From JACCZR01 sp035296565 (GTDB taxonomy: Bacteria; Actinomycetota; Thermoleophilia; Solirubrobacterales; Thermoleophilaceae): a stretch of 64,000 nt of DNA. Positions within the stretch are counted from its first letter, which is position 1; every line of letters begins with the position of its first letter. Below, piece after piece: positions 32,738-41,615 of the stretch. The DNA lies in the NCBI GenBank assembly GCA_035296565.1, contig DATHAQ010000027.1, positions 4,103 through 68,102 on the forward strand, given 5' to 3'. The position numbers were made by a program, and so were the translations under genes. Under the pieces are notes generated by a model. It was not told the DNA's origin and did no database searches. It saw only the letters and a program-made list of their open reading frames with translations.

Positions 32738-33784
32738 ATGTCCAAGTTGTGGTCCAAAAAGCTCTCCCGGCGGCGGCTGCTCGGCAGCGCCGCGCTCGGC
32801 ACCGCCGCACTGCCGGTGCTCCACGAGACGGTTCCGCACCAGTCGATCCACAACAGCCTTGCCGCGGCGACGGGGGGCGGCAACGGCGACCACGGCAGTG
32901 CGGACACCGCGCACAGGGGCGCCGGCCACCGCGGGACGATGGGCAAGGTCGATCACGCGGCGAACGGCTTCGACCCCACCGAGCTGCTGCGCGACTTCGA
33001 CGAGGGGCGCGTGCGCAACGGGGTGCGCGAGTGGGAGATCGTGGCCGACGACAAGGAGATCGAGGTCGCGCCGGGCGTGAAGTACGCCGCCTGGACCTAC
33101 AACGGCCGCGTCCCCGGCCCGACGCTGCGCGCCCGCGAGGGCGAGAGGCTGCGGATCAACTTCATCAACGCCTCCTCGCACCCGCACACCATGCACTTCC
33201 ACGGCATCCACCGCGACGTGCACGACGGCATCCCCGGCATCGGCGCCGGGAACATCGCGCCAGGGAAGAGCACGACGTACGAGTTCGACGCCTCGCCCTT
33301 CGGCCTGCACCACTACCACTGCCACTCGACACCGCTGGCCGACCACATCGCCAAGGGCCTCTACGGCATGTTCATCGTCGACCCCAAGCGGGGGCGCCCC
33401 AAGGCTGACGAGCTCGCGATGGTGATGAACGGCTTCGACACGAACTTCGACCGCGAGAACGAGGTGTACGCGGTCAACACCGTCGCGTTCGAGTACGCCC
33501 GCAAGCCGATCCGCGTCAAGCGCGGCGAGCTGGTGCGGATCTACCTCCTGAACATCCTCGAGTTCGACCTCATGAACTCGTTCCACATCCACGCGAACTT
33601 CTTCGACGTCTTTCCGACGGGCACGTCGCTGGAGCCGACCGAGCTGACCGACACCGTCATCCAGGGCCAGGGGCAGCGGGCGATCCTCGAGTTGCGCTTC
33701 CCGTTCACCGGGAAGTACATGTTCCACGCCCACGTCTCGGAGTTCGCGGAGCTCGGCTGGATGGGGTTCTTCGAGGTCGTCTGA
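32738..33784 (+). CDS. Two-domain multicopper oxidase, Tat-exported
   Basis: A 348-residue cupredoxin-type oxidase. The N-terminus KKLSRRRLLGSAAL is a twin-arginine signal. Copper-binding motifs are SHPHTMHFHGIHR (H153, H155), HHYHCHSTPLADH (HCH at 194-196), FHIHANFF (H283, H285) and YMFHAHVSEFAELGW (H330, H332). The two-domain length matches nitrite-reductase-like or small-laccase proteins. Its operon with a ZIP transporter and a DtxR regulator suggests a ferroxidase or manganese/copper-oxidising role rather than denitrification. Confidence 0.85.
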   Translation: MSKLWSKKLSRRRLLGSAALGTAALPVLHETVPHQSIHNSLAAATGGGNGDHGSADTAHRGAGHRGTMGKVDHAANGFDPTELLRDFDEGRVRNGVREWEIVADDKEIEVAPGVKYAAWTYNGRVPGPTLRAREGERLRINFINASSHPHTMHFHGIHRDVHDGIPGIGAGNIAPGKSTTYEFDASPFGLHHYHCHSTPLADHIAKGLYGMFIVDPKRGRPKADELAMVMNGFDTNFDRENEVYAVNTVAFEYARKPIRVKRGELVRIYLLNILEFDLMNSFHIHANFFDVFPTGTSLEPTELTDTVIQGQGQRAILELRFPFTGKYMFHAHVSEFAELGWMGFFEVV

Positions 33785-33849
33785 GTGGCGATGCCCGTCG
33801 CATCTCATCGTCCCCGGCCTGCTCGACCCTCGACCCTCGGACGGCCGTA

Positions 33850-35064
33850 GTGGAAGCTCGTAGCGCAGCGCCTCCTCGCGGCACCCGGCTCCCGGGCTGG
33901 CTCGCCGGCCTGCTGCCGCTGGCCCTGCTGGGCATCGCCATCGGGTTGTTCGTGGCTCTCGACGCGCCGGGGCTGGGCGAGCGGCGCGGCGTCCCCGTCG
34001 AGAAGCTGGCCGTGGAGCGGACCGTCCTGCGCCCGGGCGAGATCGATCTGCACGTGCGCAACGACGGCCCCGACCCGGTGGCCGTGCGGCAGGTGATCGT
34101 CAACGATGGCTTCGCGAGCTTCTCCCAGAGCAGCGACGACCTCGGGCGGCTCGGCCGCGACACCATCCGCGTGCAGTACCCGTGGGTCAAGGGCCAGGCC
34201 TACGAGCTCAAGCTGCTGACCGCGACCGGCGCCACCGTCGACCACACGATCGAGGCCGCCGCCGAGAGCCCCGAGGGCGGCGCGGGCTTTCTCGGGCTCA
34301 TGGGCCTCATCGGCCTCTACGTGGGCGTGATCCCGGTGGCGATCGGAATGGTGTGGCTGCCCTGGCTGCGGACCATCGACCCGCGCTGGATCCAGTTCCT
34401 GATGGCGCTCACCGTCGGCCTGCTGGCGTTCCTGGGCATCGACGCGGTGCTCGAGGGCACCGAGCTCGCGGGCGAGGGCGCGCAGGCCTTCGGGGGCGCG
34501 GCCCTGGTGTTCGTGGGCGCCGTGGTCGCCTACCTCGCGCTCGCGGGGGTGGGGGCGTGGGTGTCCAACCGCCGGACGGAGGAAAGGCGGGCGGGCGCCG
34601 GCCCGTGGCGGCTCGCCTTCCTCGTGGCCCTCGGCATCGGCCTCCACAACCTGGGGGAGGGGTTGGCCATCGGCTCGGCCTACGCGGTGGGCTCGCTCGC
34701 GATCGGGGCCGCGCTGGTCGTCGGCTTCGCCCTGCACAACACGACCGAGGGGCTGGCCATCGTCGCGCCGGTGGCCAAGGGCGAGGAGGTGGGCGCGGCC
34801 ACGCGGCTGCGGCGCCTCATCGGGCTCGGCGTGCTCGCGGGCGCCCCGGCCATCCTCGGCACCTTCATCGGCGCGTCGGCCTTCGACACGAGCCTGGCCG
34901 CCTTCATGTTCGGTCTCGGCGCCGGGGCGATCGCCCAGGTGATCGTCCAGATCGCCCCCGGCCTGCGCGACAGGGCCGGCCAGCTGCTCAACCCGCTCGC
35001 CGTCGCCGGCCTCCTGACCGGCCTCGCGCTGATGTACGTGACCGGCCTCCTGGTGTCGGTATGA
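33850..35064 (+). CDS. ZIP-family metal transporter with extra N-terminal domain
   Basis: A 404-residue membrane protein. After one N-terminal helix comes an extracytoplasmic beta domain (about residues 45-140, with LHVRNDGPDPVAVRQVI), then about eight helices. The ZIP signatures are HNLGEGLAIGSA (near residue 266) and HNTTEGLAIVAP (near 296), which bind divalent metal. It lies 65 nt after the multicopper oxidase, and its stop overlaps the DtxR ATG. Uptake of iron, manganese or zinc is likely. The added external domain is unusual for ZIP proteins. Confidence 0.85.
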   Translation: MEARSAAPPRGTRLPGWLAGLLPLALLGIAIGLFVALDAPGLGERRGVPVEKLAVERTVLRPGEIDLHVRNDGPDPVAVRQVIVNDGFASFSQSSDDLGRLGRDTIRVQYPWVKGQAYELKLLTATGATVDHTIEAAAESPEGGAGFLGLMGLIGLYVGVIPVAIGMVWLPWLRTIDPRWIQFLMALTVGLLAFLGIDAVLEGTELAGEGAQAFGGAALVFVGAVVAYLALAGVGAWVSNRRTEERRAGAGPWRLAFLVALGIGLHNLGEGLAIGSAYAVGSLAIGAALVVGFALHNTTEGLAIVAPVAKGEEVGAATRLRRLIGLGVLAGAPAILGTFIGASAFDTSLAAFMFGLGAGAIAQVIVQIAPGLRDRAGQLLNPLAVAGLLTGLALMYVTGLLVSV

Positions 35065-35726
35065 GCGTCGATCCCGCCATCTCCCACGCCGTTCAGGACT
35101 ACGCGAAGGGCATCTGGTCGCTGCAGCGCCGCAACGAGGGGCCGGTGTCCACCTCGGCGCTCGCCGACCGGCTGGCCGTCTCGCCGGCTTCGGCCAGCGC
35201 CATGCTCAAGCGCCTGGAGGAGCTCGGCCTGGTGCGGCGCGAGCCCTACCACGGCGTGCGCCTCTCGCGGGCCGGCGAGCGCGTCGCCCTGGAGGTGCTG
35301 CGCCACCACCGGCTGCTTGAGCTCTATCTGGCCGAGGCCCTGGGCATGCCCTGGGACCGCGTCCACGACGAGGCCGAGGTGCTCGAGCACGCGATCTCGC
35401 CGGAGCTGTCGGAGCTGATCGCCCAGAAGCTGGGGCACCCGACGGTCGACCCCCACGGCGATCCGATTCCGGGCCCCGACGGCGAGATCCAAGAGGGACC
35501 GACGCGTGCCCTCGGCGAGCTGGAGCCCGGGCAGCGGGGCGTCTTCTCGCGGGTGTCGGACTCCGACCCCGACATGCTGCGCTGGCTGGCCGACCGCGGC
35601 ATCGAGCGCGGGGACGAGCTGGAGGTGGTCGAGCGCGAGCGGTTCGGCTCGGGCCTCACCGTCCGCGCCGGCGGCCGCGAGCACGCGCTGGGCGAGCGCC
35701 TGGCGAGCGCGATGCGCGTGGACTAG
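35061..35726 (+). CDS. DtxR-family metal-dependent regulator
   Basis: A 221-residue repressor with the winged helix (VSTSALADRLAVSPASASAM, then GLVRREPYHGVRLS), a dimerisation/metal domain (LRHHRLLELYLAEALGMPWDRVHDEAEVLEHAIS with the His/Glu/Asp ligands) and a C-terminal SH3-like FeoA domain. It resembles MntR/IdeR. The ATG overlaps the ZIP stop (ATGA), so it is made with the transporter it probably controls. A TTAG...CTAA operator candidate sits in front of the operon. Confidence 0.9.
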   Translation: MSVDPAISHAVQDYAKGIWSLQRRNEGPVSTSALADRLAVSPASASAMLKRLEELGLVRREPYHGVRLSRAGERVALEVLRHHRLLELYLAEALGMPWDRVHDEAEVLEHAISPELSELIAQKLGHPTVDPHGDPIPGPDGEIQEGPTRALGELEPGQRGVFSRVSDSDPDMLRWLADRGIERGDELEVVERERFGSGLTVRAGGREHALGERLASAMRVD

Positions 35727-35739
35727 GCGCGCTCGCGGG

Positions 35740-36495
35740 TCACCGCGGGGCCATCCGCAGCGCGCCGTCGAGCCGGATTACCTCGCCGTTGAGCATCTCG
35801 TTCTCGACGATGTGAGCGGTCAGGGCGGCGAACTCCTCCGGGAGGCCGAGCCGCTGCGGGTTGGGCACGCTGGCACCCAGCGCCTCGCGCGCGTTCTCCG
35901 GCAGGGCCGCGAGCAAGGGCGTGTCGAACAGACCGGGCGCGATGGTCAGGGCGCGGATGCCGTCACCGGAGAGGTCGCGCGCGGCGGGCAGCGTCATCGA
36001 GACGATGCCGCCCTTGGAGGCCGCGTAGGCGATCTGGCCGATCTGACCGTCGTACGCGGCGATCGAGGCGGTGCTCACGCAGACGCCGCGCTGGCCCGAG
36101 CCGCGCGGCTCGTTGGAGCGCATCGCGTCCGCGGCCAGGCGCAGGAGGTTGAAGGAGCCGATCAGGTTGACCTTCACCACCTGCTGGAAGGCGCCCAGGT
36201 CGTGCGGGCCGTGCTTGCCCGCGGTCTTCTGGGCCCAGCCGATGCCCGCGCAGGCGACGCTCACGCGCAGCCCCTCGCCGCCGGCCGCGGCGGCCTCGGC
36301 CACGGCCGCCGCCACCTGCTCCTCGTCGCCGACGTCGGTGGAGACGAAGCTCGCGCCGTCGCCCAGGTCGGCGGCCAGGGCCTCGCCCTTCTCCTCGTTG
36401 AGGTCGGCGATGGTGACGGCCATGCCGTCGGCGTGCAGCCGGCGGGTCACGGCCTCGCCGAGCCCCGAGGCACCGCCGGAGACGATCGCGCTCAC
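35740..36495 (-). CDS. Short-chain dehydrogenase, 3-hydroxyacyl-CoA dehydrogenase type 2-like
   Basis: A 251-residue NAD(P)-dependent SDR. The cofactor loop is VSGGASGLGEAV, followed by a CAGIG segment, the catalytic STAS...YAASKGG and GLFDTPLL. The pattern GDGIRALTIAPGLFDTPLL resembles 3-hydroxyacyl-CoA dehydrogenase type 2. The GTG start at 36495 has TAAGCT 7 nt upstream; the longer reading is not SDR-like. It probably serves fatty or branched-chain acyl-CoA oxidation. Confidence 0.85.
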   Translation of the reverse strand: MSAIVSGGASGLGEAVTRRLHADGMAVTIADLNEEKGEALAADLGDGASFVSTDVGDEEQVAAAVAEAAAAGGEGLRVSVACAGIGWAQKTAGKHGPHDLGAFQQVVKVNLIGSFNLLRLAADAMRSNEPRGSGQRGVCVSTASIAAYDGQIGQIAYAASKGGIVSMTLPAARDLSGDGIRALTIAPGLFDTPLLAALPENAREALGASVPNPQRLGLPEEFAALTAHIVENEMLNGEVIRLDGALRMAPR

Positions 36496-36558
36496 GCGCG
36501 GCAGCTTAGGCCAGGTAGGTTGCGCAGCGAGGGCACAACTAGGAGAGAGGAGCCCCAT

Positions 36559-36774
36559 ATGGCAGAGAGCGTGTACCGCGTCACCGAGGTGATCGGGGTC
36601 AGCACGGAGTCCTGGGAGTCGGCGGCCCGCAGCGCGGTCGAGATTGCCGCGAAGTCGGTGCGCGACCTGCGCATCGCGGAGGTCATCCGCCAGGACGTGA
36701 CGATCGGCGAGGGCGGGGTGGCGAATTTCCGCATCCGGCTCGCCATCTCGTTCAAGTACGAGAGCGGGCAGTAG
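36559..36774 (+). CDS. Dodecin, flavin-binding
   Basis: A 71-residue dodecin that assembles as a hollow dodecamer storing flavin. The sequence VYRVTEVIGVSTESWESAAR and the strand VANFRIRLAISFKYE are characteristic, with full family length. An AGGAGAGAGGAG stretch about 6 nt before the ATG is a strong ribosome-binding site, unlike the leaderless neighbours. Divergent from the SDR gene and convergent with the LLM oxidoreductase, a flavin/F420-type enzyme. Confidence 0.93.
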   Translation: MAESVYRVTEVIGVSTESWESAARSAVEIAAKSVRDLRIAEVIRQDVTIGEGGVANFRIRLAISFKYESGQ

Positions 36775-36778
36775 CGGG

Positions 36779-37762
36779 CTAGCGGCCGGGCGCGGCCGCC
36801 GCCAGCATCTCGTGCAGCCGCTCTTCCGGTAGGCCGAGCGGCAGCACGACGCTGAGGGCGTCCGCGCCGGCCTCGAGCCATTCGCCGACCAGGTCGGGGG
36901 CCTGGTCGTAGGTGCCCATCACGGTCACCTCGCGCGCCAGCGCCTCCGACGCCGCGGGCAGCCGTGGCGCTCCGCCGCCGGCGTTGGCCTCCAGCAGCGC
37001 GTCGACTTCGCGGGCGAAACCGAACGTATCCCGCAGCATGCGCGGGTAGATCGGGCCCATGCGCGTGAGGTAGGCGACGAGCCAGGCCGCCGCCGTCGCC
37101 CGAGCGGTCTCCTCATCCTCAGCGACGGCCAGCGGGACGCTCGCGGTCACCGCGGTGGGCGTGGGCGCCTCCGCCGCCGCCTCGCCCTCCGCGAGCAGCT
37201 CGCGCCCGACGGCCATGCGCGACCTCGCCCACAGGAAGGGCAGCCACTGGTCTGCCAGCTCCCCGGCGAGCCGCACCGAGCGCGGCGCCAGGGCGGCGAG
37301 CAGTATCGGGGTCGGCTTCTCCGGCGGAGTGCCGAGTCGCAGCGCTCTCACGTCGTCGCGCTCCAGCGGGGTACGGCCGCCCTCCAGCAACGCCCGCACG
37401 GCGACGAGCGTGCCGCGCATCTGCGCCACGGGCGAGGACCACGCCAGGCCGTGCAGGCCCTCGACCAGCGGCGGGCTGCTTGCCCCGAGGCCAAGCGCAA
37501 AGCGCCCGCCCGACGCCGACTGGAGGCTCGCGGCCGACATGGCGATCGACGCCGGAGTGCGGCTCCAGACCGACAGCACCGTGGTGGCCAGCCCGAGGCG
37601 TGTGGTGACCCCCGCGATCCGAGCCAGGAGCACGACGGCGTCGTGAGTCCAGCCCTCCGCGACCCCGAAGTCCGAGTATCCCAGCTCCTCGGCCCGAACG
37701 GCGAGCCGCACGGTGGCCTCGCCGTCCGTGTGGAAGGGCGTGATCCCCGCTCCGAGGTCCAT
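36779..37762 (-). CDS. LLM-class (F420-dependent type) oxidoreductase
   Basis: A 327-residue luciferase-like TIM-barrel oxidoreductase. ELGYSDFGVAEGWTHD, the GLATTVLSVWSRTPASIA strand and SGGRFALGLGAS are typical of the F420-dependent branch; the deazaflavin cofactor can be made by genes at 46-51.5 kb. Substrate unknown. TAGGGT ends 7 nt before the ATG. Confidence 0.85.
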   Translation of the reverse strand: MDLGAGITPFHTDGEATVRLAVRAEELGYSDFGVAEGWTHDAVVLLARIAGVTTRLGLATTVLSVWSRTPASIAMSAASLQSASGGRFALGLGASSPPLVEGLHGLAWSSPVAQMRGTLVAVRALLEGGRTPLERDDVRALRLGTPPEKPTPILLAALAPRSVRLAGELADQWLPFLWARSRMAVGRELLAEGEAAAEAPTPTAVTASVPLAVAEDEETARATAAAWLVAYLTRMGPIYPRMLRDTFGFAREVDALLEANAGGGAPRLPAASEALAREVTVMGTYDQAPDLVGEWLEAGADALSVVLPLGLPEERLHEMLAAAAPGR

Positions 37763-37817
37763 TCCTCGGACCCTACCCCGGCGCCGGCGCGCGCCACCCC
37801 GGCACGCGGCCGCCCTT

Positions 37818-37852
37818 CCAAGAATCGCTCAGGCGCCTGAGGAGTTGTCCGG
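37818..37852. repeat. Repeat family A, copy 4
   Basis: Perfect core palindrome CTCAGGCGCCTGAG (37828-37841) flanked by AGAATCG and GAGTTGTCC, the degenerate arms of copy 1. Located between two same-strand genes. Confidence 0.7.
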
Positions 37853-37872
37853 CCGGGAGCGCCGGTCCGCCC

Positions 37873-38481
37873 TCACCCGCCGCGGGCGATCCGCAGAGCG
37901 AGGCGGCCGTGCAGGGCCGCCGTCTCGTTCGCCGAGCGGGGCCCGGCCGGGTCGAACCAGTCGGCCACCCACACCGCCATGTTGAGGATGGCCATGCTGG
38001 CCGCCTCGACGGCGTCCTCGGATCCCAGCTCGGCGAAGGAGAAGCCGCCCTCGGCCTCGCCCTGGCGCAGGACGTCGGCGAACAGGGCGCGCACGCGCCG
38101 GCGGCGGCGCACCACGCTCTCGCGCTCGCCTTGGGGGAGGTACACGTAGTCGCGGTTCGCGACCCGCGTGGCGGAAGGCCGCTCGATGTGAAAGAGCGTG
38201 AAGGCCGAGGCCATCGCCTCGAGCTTGGCCTCTGCGCCGCCGCCGGCCTCGCGCAGCGCTCCGGCGAGCACGTCGTCGGCCAGGTCGTGGACGCGGTCCA
38301 CGATCGCGAACAGCAGGTCGTCCTTGGATGCGTAGTGGTTGTAGAGGGCCCCGGGCGTCAGGCTGCAGTGCTCGGCCAGGTCGCGCACGCTCGTGCCGGT
38401 GTAGCCGCGGGCGTCGAACAGGGCGAGGCCCGCCTCGTGTATGCGCTCGCGGGTGTCCTCTGAGCGAACGTTCACCGCCAT
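37873..38481 (-). CDS. TetR-family regulator of the acyl-CoA/leucine operon
   Basis: A 202-residue TetR repressor. The N-terminal helix-turn-helix reads GLALFDARGYTGTSVRDLAE and LTPGALYNHYASKDDLL; the helical ligand domain follows. It is divergent from the acyl-CoA dehydrogenase-mccAB operon. The ATG at 38481 is preferred over the one at 38493 because TATGGT lies exactly 7 nt before it. A TGAAC-GATT-GTTCA palindrome overlaps the operon promoter, so this regulator probably represses it until an acyl-CoA binds. Confidence 0.88.
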   Translation of the reverse strand: MAVNVRSEDTRERIHEAGLALFDARGYTGTSVRDLAEHCSLTPGALYNHYASKDDLLFAIVDRVHDLADDVLAGALREAGGGAEAKLEAMASAFTLFHIERPSATRVANRDYVYLPQGERESVVRRRRRVRALFADVLRQGEAEGGFSFAELGSEDAVEAASMAILNMAVWVADWFDPAGPRSANETAALHGRLALRIARGG

Positions 38482-38488
38482 GACCGCC

Positions 38489-38543
38489 ACCATACCGCTT
38501 GAGAAAGGGCTGCTTGCAAGCCGCCTGAACGATTGTTCATAAT
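38489..38543. promoter_or_regulatory. Divergent promoter with TetR operator
   Basis: On the plus strand TTGCAA (38514-38519), an 18-bp spacer and CATAAT (38538-38543) form a promoter ending 7 nt before the dehydrogenase ATG. TGAACGATTGTTCA (38526-38539), an inverted repeat with 5-bp arms, overlaps the -10. On the minus strand TATGGT (38489-38494) serves the TetR gene. Repression by occlusion of the -10 is the simplest reading. Confidence 0.6.
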
Positions 38544-38550
38544 GCAAGCC

Positions 38551-39684
38551 ATGGACTTCGACCTCTCCGACGACCACGAGCTGATACGCCGCACGGTCCG
38601 CGACTTCGCCGAGGGCGAGGTCGCGCCGGTGGCCGAGGAGCTGGATCGCACCAAGTCGGTCCCCTACGACCTGATCCGCCAGCTGGGCGAGCTGAACCTG
38701 ATGGGCATCCCATTCCCCGAGGAGTACGGCGGCGCGGGCGGTGACACGCTGGCCTACACGCTGGCCGTCGAGGAGCTGACCCGCGTGGACTCCTCGGTGG
38801 CCATCACGCTCTGCGCGCACACATCGCTGGGCACCCAGCCGATCTACCTGTTCGGCTCCGAGGACCAGAAGCGGGAGTGGATGCCACAGCTGTGCAGCGG
38901 CAGCAAGCTCGGCGCCTTCGGGCTGACCGAGCCGGAGGCGGGGTCGGACGCCGGCAACACCAAGACGCGCGCCCGCCTCGAGGACGGCGAGTGGGTGATC
39001 GACGGCGCCAAGCAGTTCATCACCAACGCCGGCACCGACATCTCCGGGATGGTGGTCATCACCGCGCTCACCGGCGAGAAGGAGATCTCCAACCTGCTGG
39101 TGCCCAACGGGACGCCCGGGTACGAGGTCGGTGAGCCCTACCGCAAGATGGGCTGGAACGCCTCCGACACCAGGCCGCTTACCTTCGAGGGGGCGCGCGT
39201 GCCGGAGGAGAACCTCGTCGGGCCGCGCGGGCAGGGGTTCAGGCAATTCCTCCAGGTGCTGGCCATCGGTCGCATCGGCGTGGCCGCCATGGGTCTGGGC
39301 CTGGCCGAGGGCGCGCTGTCGCAGGCGCTCGCCTACGCGAAGGAGCGCAAGGCCTTCGGGCAGGCGATCTCCCGCTTCCAGGCGATCCAGACCAAGCTGG
39401 CCGACATGGCCACGGAGATCGAGGCCGCTCGCTTCCTCGTCTACAAGGCCGCCGTGCTCAAGGACCAGGGCCGGCCCTTCGACCTGATCGCCGCCCAGGC
39501 CAAGCTGAAGACCGGCCGGCTCGCGGTGCGCTGCGCCGAGGAGGCGGTTCAGATCCACGGCGGCTACGGCTACATCGAGGAGTACCCGGTCTGCCGCATG
39601 TACCGCGACGCAAAGATCCTCACCATCGGCGAGGGCACCGACGAGGTGCAGCAGATGGTCATCGCGCGAGCCCTCGGGGCGTAG
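38551..39684 (+). CDS. Acyl-CoA dehydrogenase, isovaleryl/short-branched-chain type
   Basis: An FAD enzyme of 377 residues that introduces a 2,3-double bond into an acyl-CoA. Motifs: FGLTEPEAGSDAGNTKTRA (FAD/substrate region), FGQAISRFQAIQTKLADM, the HGGYGYIEEYPVCRMYRDAK stretch and ILTIGEGTDEVQQ. The ATG at 38551 is used, not the longer reading, because CATAAT is 7 nt upstream. Followed after 2 nt by mccA and mccB, which points to leucine degradation (isovaleryl-CoA to 3-methylcrotonyl-CoA). It is too short for methylsuccinyl-CoA dehydrogenase of the ethylmalonyl pathway. Confidence 0.88.
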   Translation: MDFDLSDDHELIRRTVRDFAEGEVAPVAEELDRTKSVPYDLIRQLGELNLMGIPFPEEYGGAGGDTLAYTLAVEELTRVDSSVAITLCAHTSLGTQPIYLFGSEDQKREWMPQLCSGSKLGAFGLTEPEAGSDAGNTKTRARLEDGEWVIDGAKQFITNAGTDISGMVVITALTGEKEISNLLVPNGTPGYEVGEPYRKMGWNASDTRPLTFEGARVPEENLVGPRGQGFRQFLQVLAIGRIGVAAMGLGLAEGALSQALAYAKERKAFGQAISRFQAIQTKLADMATEIEAARFLVYKAAVLKDQGRPFDLIAAQAKLKTGRLAVRCAEEAVQIHGGYGYIEEYPVCRMYRDAKILTIGEGTDEVQQMVIARALGA

Positions 39685-39686
39685 GC

Positions 39687-41615
39687 GTGTTCTCCGCCGT
39701 ACTCGTCGCCAACCGGGGCGAGATCGCGGTGCGCGTGATCCGCACGCTGCAGCGACTGGGCATCCGTTCGGTCGCGGTGTGCTCGGAGGCCGACGCCGGC
39801 GCGCCGCACGTTCGCATGGCCGACTCGGCGTTGACGATCGGCCCGGCGCCGGCGGCGGAGTCCTACTTGCGCACAGATGCGATCGTCGAGGCGGCGCGGC
39901 GGGCGGGCGCCGAGGCGATCCACCCCGGCTACGGCTTCCTGTCCGAGCGCGCATCCTTCGCGCGGGCGTGCGCCGGAGCGGGCCTGGTCTTCGTCGGGCC
40001 GCCGCCGGAGGCCACCGAGAAGCTGGGCGACAAGGTGGCCGCGAAGCTCCTGGCCGCCGACGCCGGCGTCCCCACCGTCCCGGGGATCGAGCGCCCGGGC
40101 CTGACCGACGAGGGGATCGTGTCGTGGGCGGCCGATGCTGAGGACCGCTTCCCGCTGATGGTCAAGGCGGCGGCCGGGGGCGGCGGACGCGGCATGCGCA
40201 TCGTGCGCAGCGCCGGCGAGCTCCCGGACGCGCTGGCGGCGGCGCGGCGTGAGGCCAAGGCGGGCTTCGGCGACGACGCGCTGCTGGCCGAGCGCTACGT
40301 GGAGCGGGCGAGGCACGTAGAGGTGCAGCTGCTGGCCGACGCGCACGGCGCTGCGGTCCACCTGGGCGAGCGCGAGTGCAGCCTTCAGCGCCGCCACCAG
40401 AAGCTGATCGAGGAGTCCCCGTCGCCGGCGGTGTCGCCCGGTCTGCGCGAGCGCATGGGGCAGGCCGCCGTGGCTCTGGCGCGTTCGGCGGGCTACGAGG
40501 GCGCGGGGACGTGCGAGTTCCTGCTCGACGGCGAGGAGTTCTTCTTCCTCGAGCTCAACGCGCGCCTGCAGGTCGAGCACCCGGTGACCGAGCTGGTGTG
40601 CGGGCTCGACCTGGTCGAGGCGCAGCTGCGCATCGCTGCCGGGGAGCCGCTGTGGTTCACCCAGGAAGGCGTGTCGATGAACGGCCACGCGATCGAGGCG
40701 CGCGTGTGCGCGGAAGATGCCGAGCAGGGCTTTTTGCCCGGCGCCGGCCGGGTCGTGGCCCTCCACGAGCCCTCGGGCCCGGGCGTGCGCGTGGACAGCG
40801 GCATCGAGCGGGGCAGCGAGGTGACCACCCACTACGACTCGCTGCTCGCCAAGGTGATCGCCCACGCGCCCTCGCGCGAGCAGGCCCTCGACCGCCTCGA
40901 TGCCGCCCTGTCCCACACGGCGGTCCTGGGGCCGCCGGTGAACATCGCCTTCCTGCGGCGCCTGCTGGCCGACGGCGACGTGCGGGCCGGCCACATGGAC
41001 ATCGGGCTGGTCGAGCGGCTGCCCCCTGCGCCGGGCGACCCGGAGGCCGACGAGCAGGCCGCCACCGTCGCGGCGCTCGCCCGCGGGCTGGAGCTGGGCT
41101 CGGGCGAGGGCGACCCCTGGGACTATCTCACCGCCTGGCGCATCGACGGCCCCGCGCCGCTGCGTTGGCGTTTCGAGCCCGAGGGAGGTGGCGAGGTCGT
41201 CGAGGTGGTCGGCGCCGAGCGCAGCGCGAGGGCCGAGCGCGCGGGGGAGGGCCGGCTCGCCGTCACGCTCGACGGCGAGCGGCGCACCTGGGCCTGCGCC
41301 CGCGACGGCGGGCTCACGCGGGTGGGCTTGGGCGGCCGGGCATGGAGCTTTCGCGAGGAGCGGGTGGCACTGCGCGGCGGCTCGGGAGGGAGCGGGGCGT
41401 CGCTGGAGGCGCCGATGCCCGGCAACGTGCTGGCGGTGAAGGTAGGGGAGGGGGACGAGGTGAACGAGGGCGACGTGCTGGTCGTGCTCGAGTCGATGAA
41501 GATGGAGCTCCAGGTGGTGTCGCCGGCCGACGGCGTGGTCGGGGAGCTCTCGGTCAGCGAGGGCGACCAGGTCACCCGCGGCGAGGCGCTGGTGGCCGTG
41601 GGGCCGGCGTCGTGA
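39687..41615 (+). CDS. mccA: Methylcrotonyl-CoA carboxylase biotin subunit (biotin carboxylase plus BCCP)
   Basis: A 642-residue biotin-carrying subunit that carboxylates biotin with ATP and bicarbonate. The biotin carboxylase domain starts VLVANRGEIAVRVIRTLQRL, has the ATP loop KAAAGGGGRGMRIV and the ELNARLQVEHPVTE block. The biotin carrier domain ends the protein with ESMKME, the biotinylated Lys being about residue 605. The GTG start is 2 nt after the dehydrogenase stop, and its own stop overlaps mccB (GTGA). Together with mccB it carboxylates 3-methylcrotonyl-CoA in leucine breakdown; propionyl-CoA is an alternative substrate. Confidence 0.9.
   Translation: MFSAVLVANRGEIAVRVIRTLQRLGIRSVAVCSEADAGAPHVRMADSALTIGPAPAAESYLRTDAIVEAARRAGAEAIHPGYGFLSERASFARACAGAGLVFVGPPPEATEKLGDKVAAKLLAADAGVPTVPGIERPGLTDEGIVSWAADAEDRFPLMVKAAAGGGGRGMRIVRSAGELPDALAAARREAKAGFGDDALLAERYVERARHVEVQLLADAHGAAVHLGERECSLQRRHQKLIEESPSPAVSPGLRERMGQAAVALARSAGYEGAGTCEFLLDGEEFFFLELNARLQVEHPVTELVCGLDLVEAQLRIAAGEPLWFTQEGVSMNGHAIEARVCAEDAEQGFLPGAGRVVALHEPSGPGVRVDSGIERGSEVTTHYDSLLAKVIAHAPSREQALDRLDAALSHTAVLGPPVNIAFLRRLLADGDVRAGHMDIGLVERLPPAPGDPEADEQAATVAALARGLELGSGEGDPWDYLTAWRIDGPAPLRWRFEPEGGGEVVEVVGAERSARAERAGEGRLAVTLDGERRTWACARDGGLTRVGLGGRAWSFREERVALRGGSGGSGASLEAPMPGNVLAVKVGEGDEVNEGDVLVVLESMKMELQVVSPADGVVGELSVSEGDQVTRGEALVAVGPAS

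Noticed and set aside
32738..33784. Multicopper oxidase as a denitrification nitrite reductase
   Set aside because: No other denitrification gene is present; the operon partners are a metal transporter and a metal regulator.
38551..39684. Acyl-CoA dehydrogenase as methylsuccinyl-CoA dehydrogenase of the ethylmalonyl-CoA pathway
   Set aside because: At 377 residues it is too short for that family as I know it, and it is in one operon with mccA and mccB, which indicates the leucine branch.
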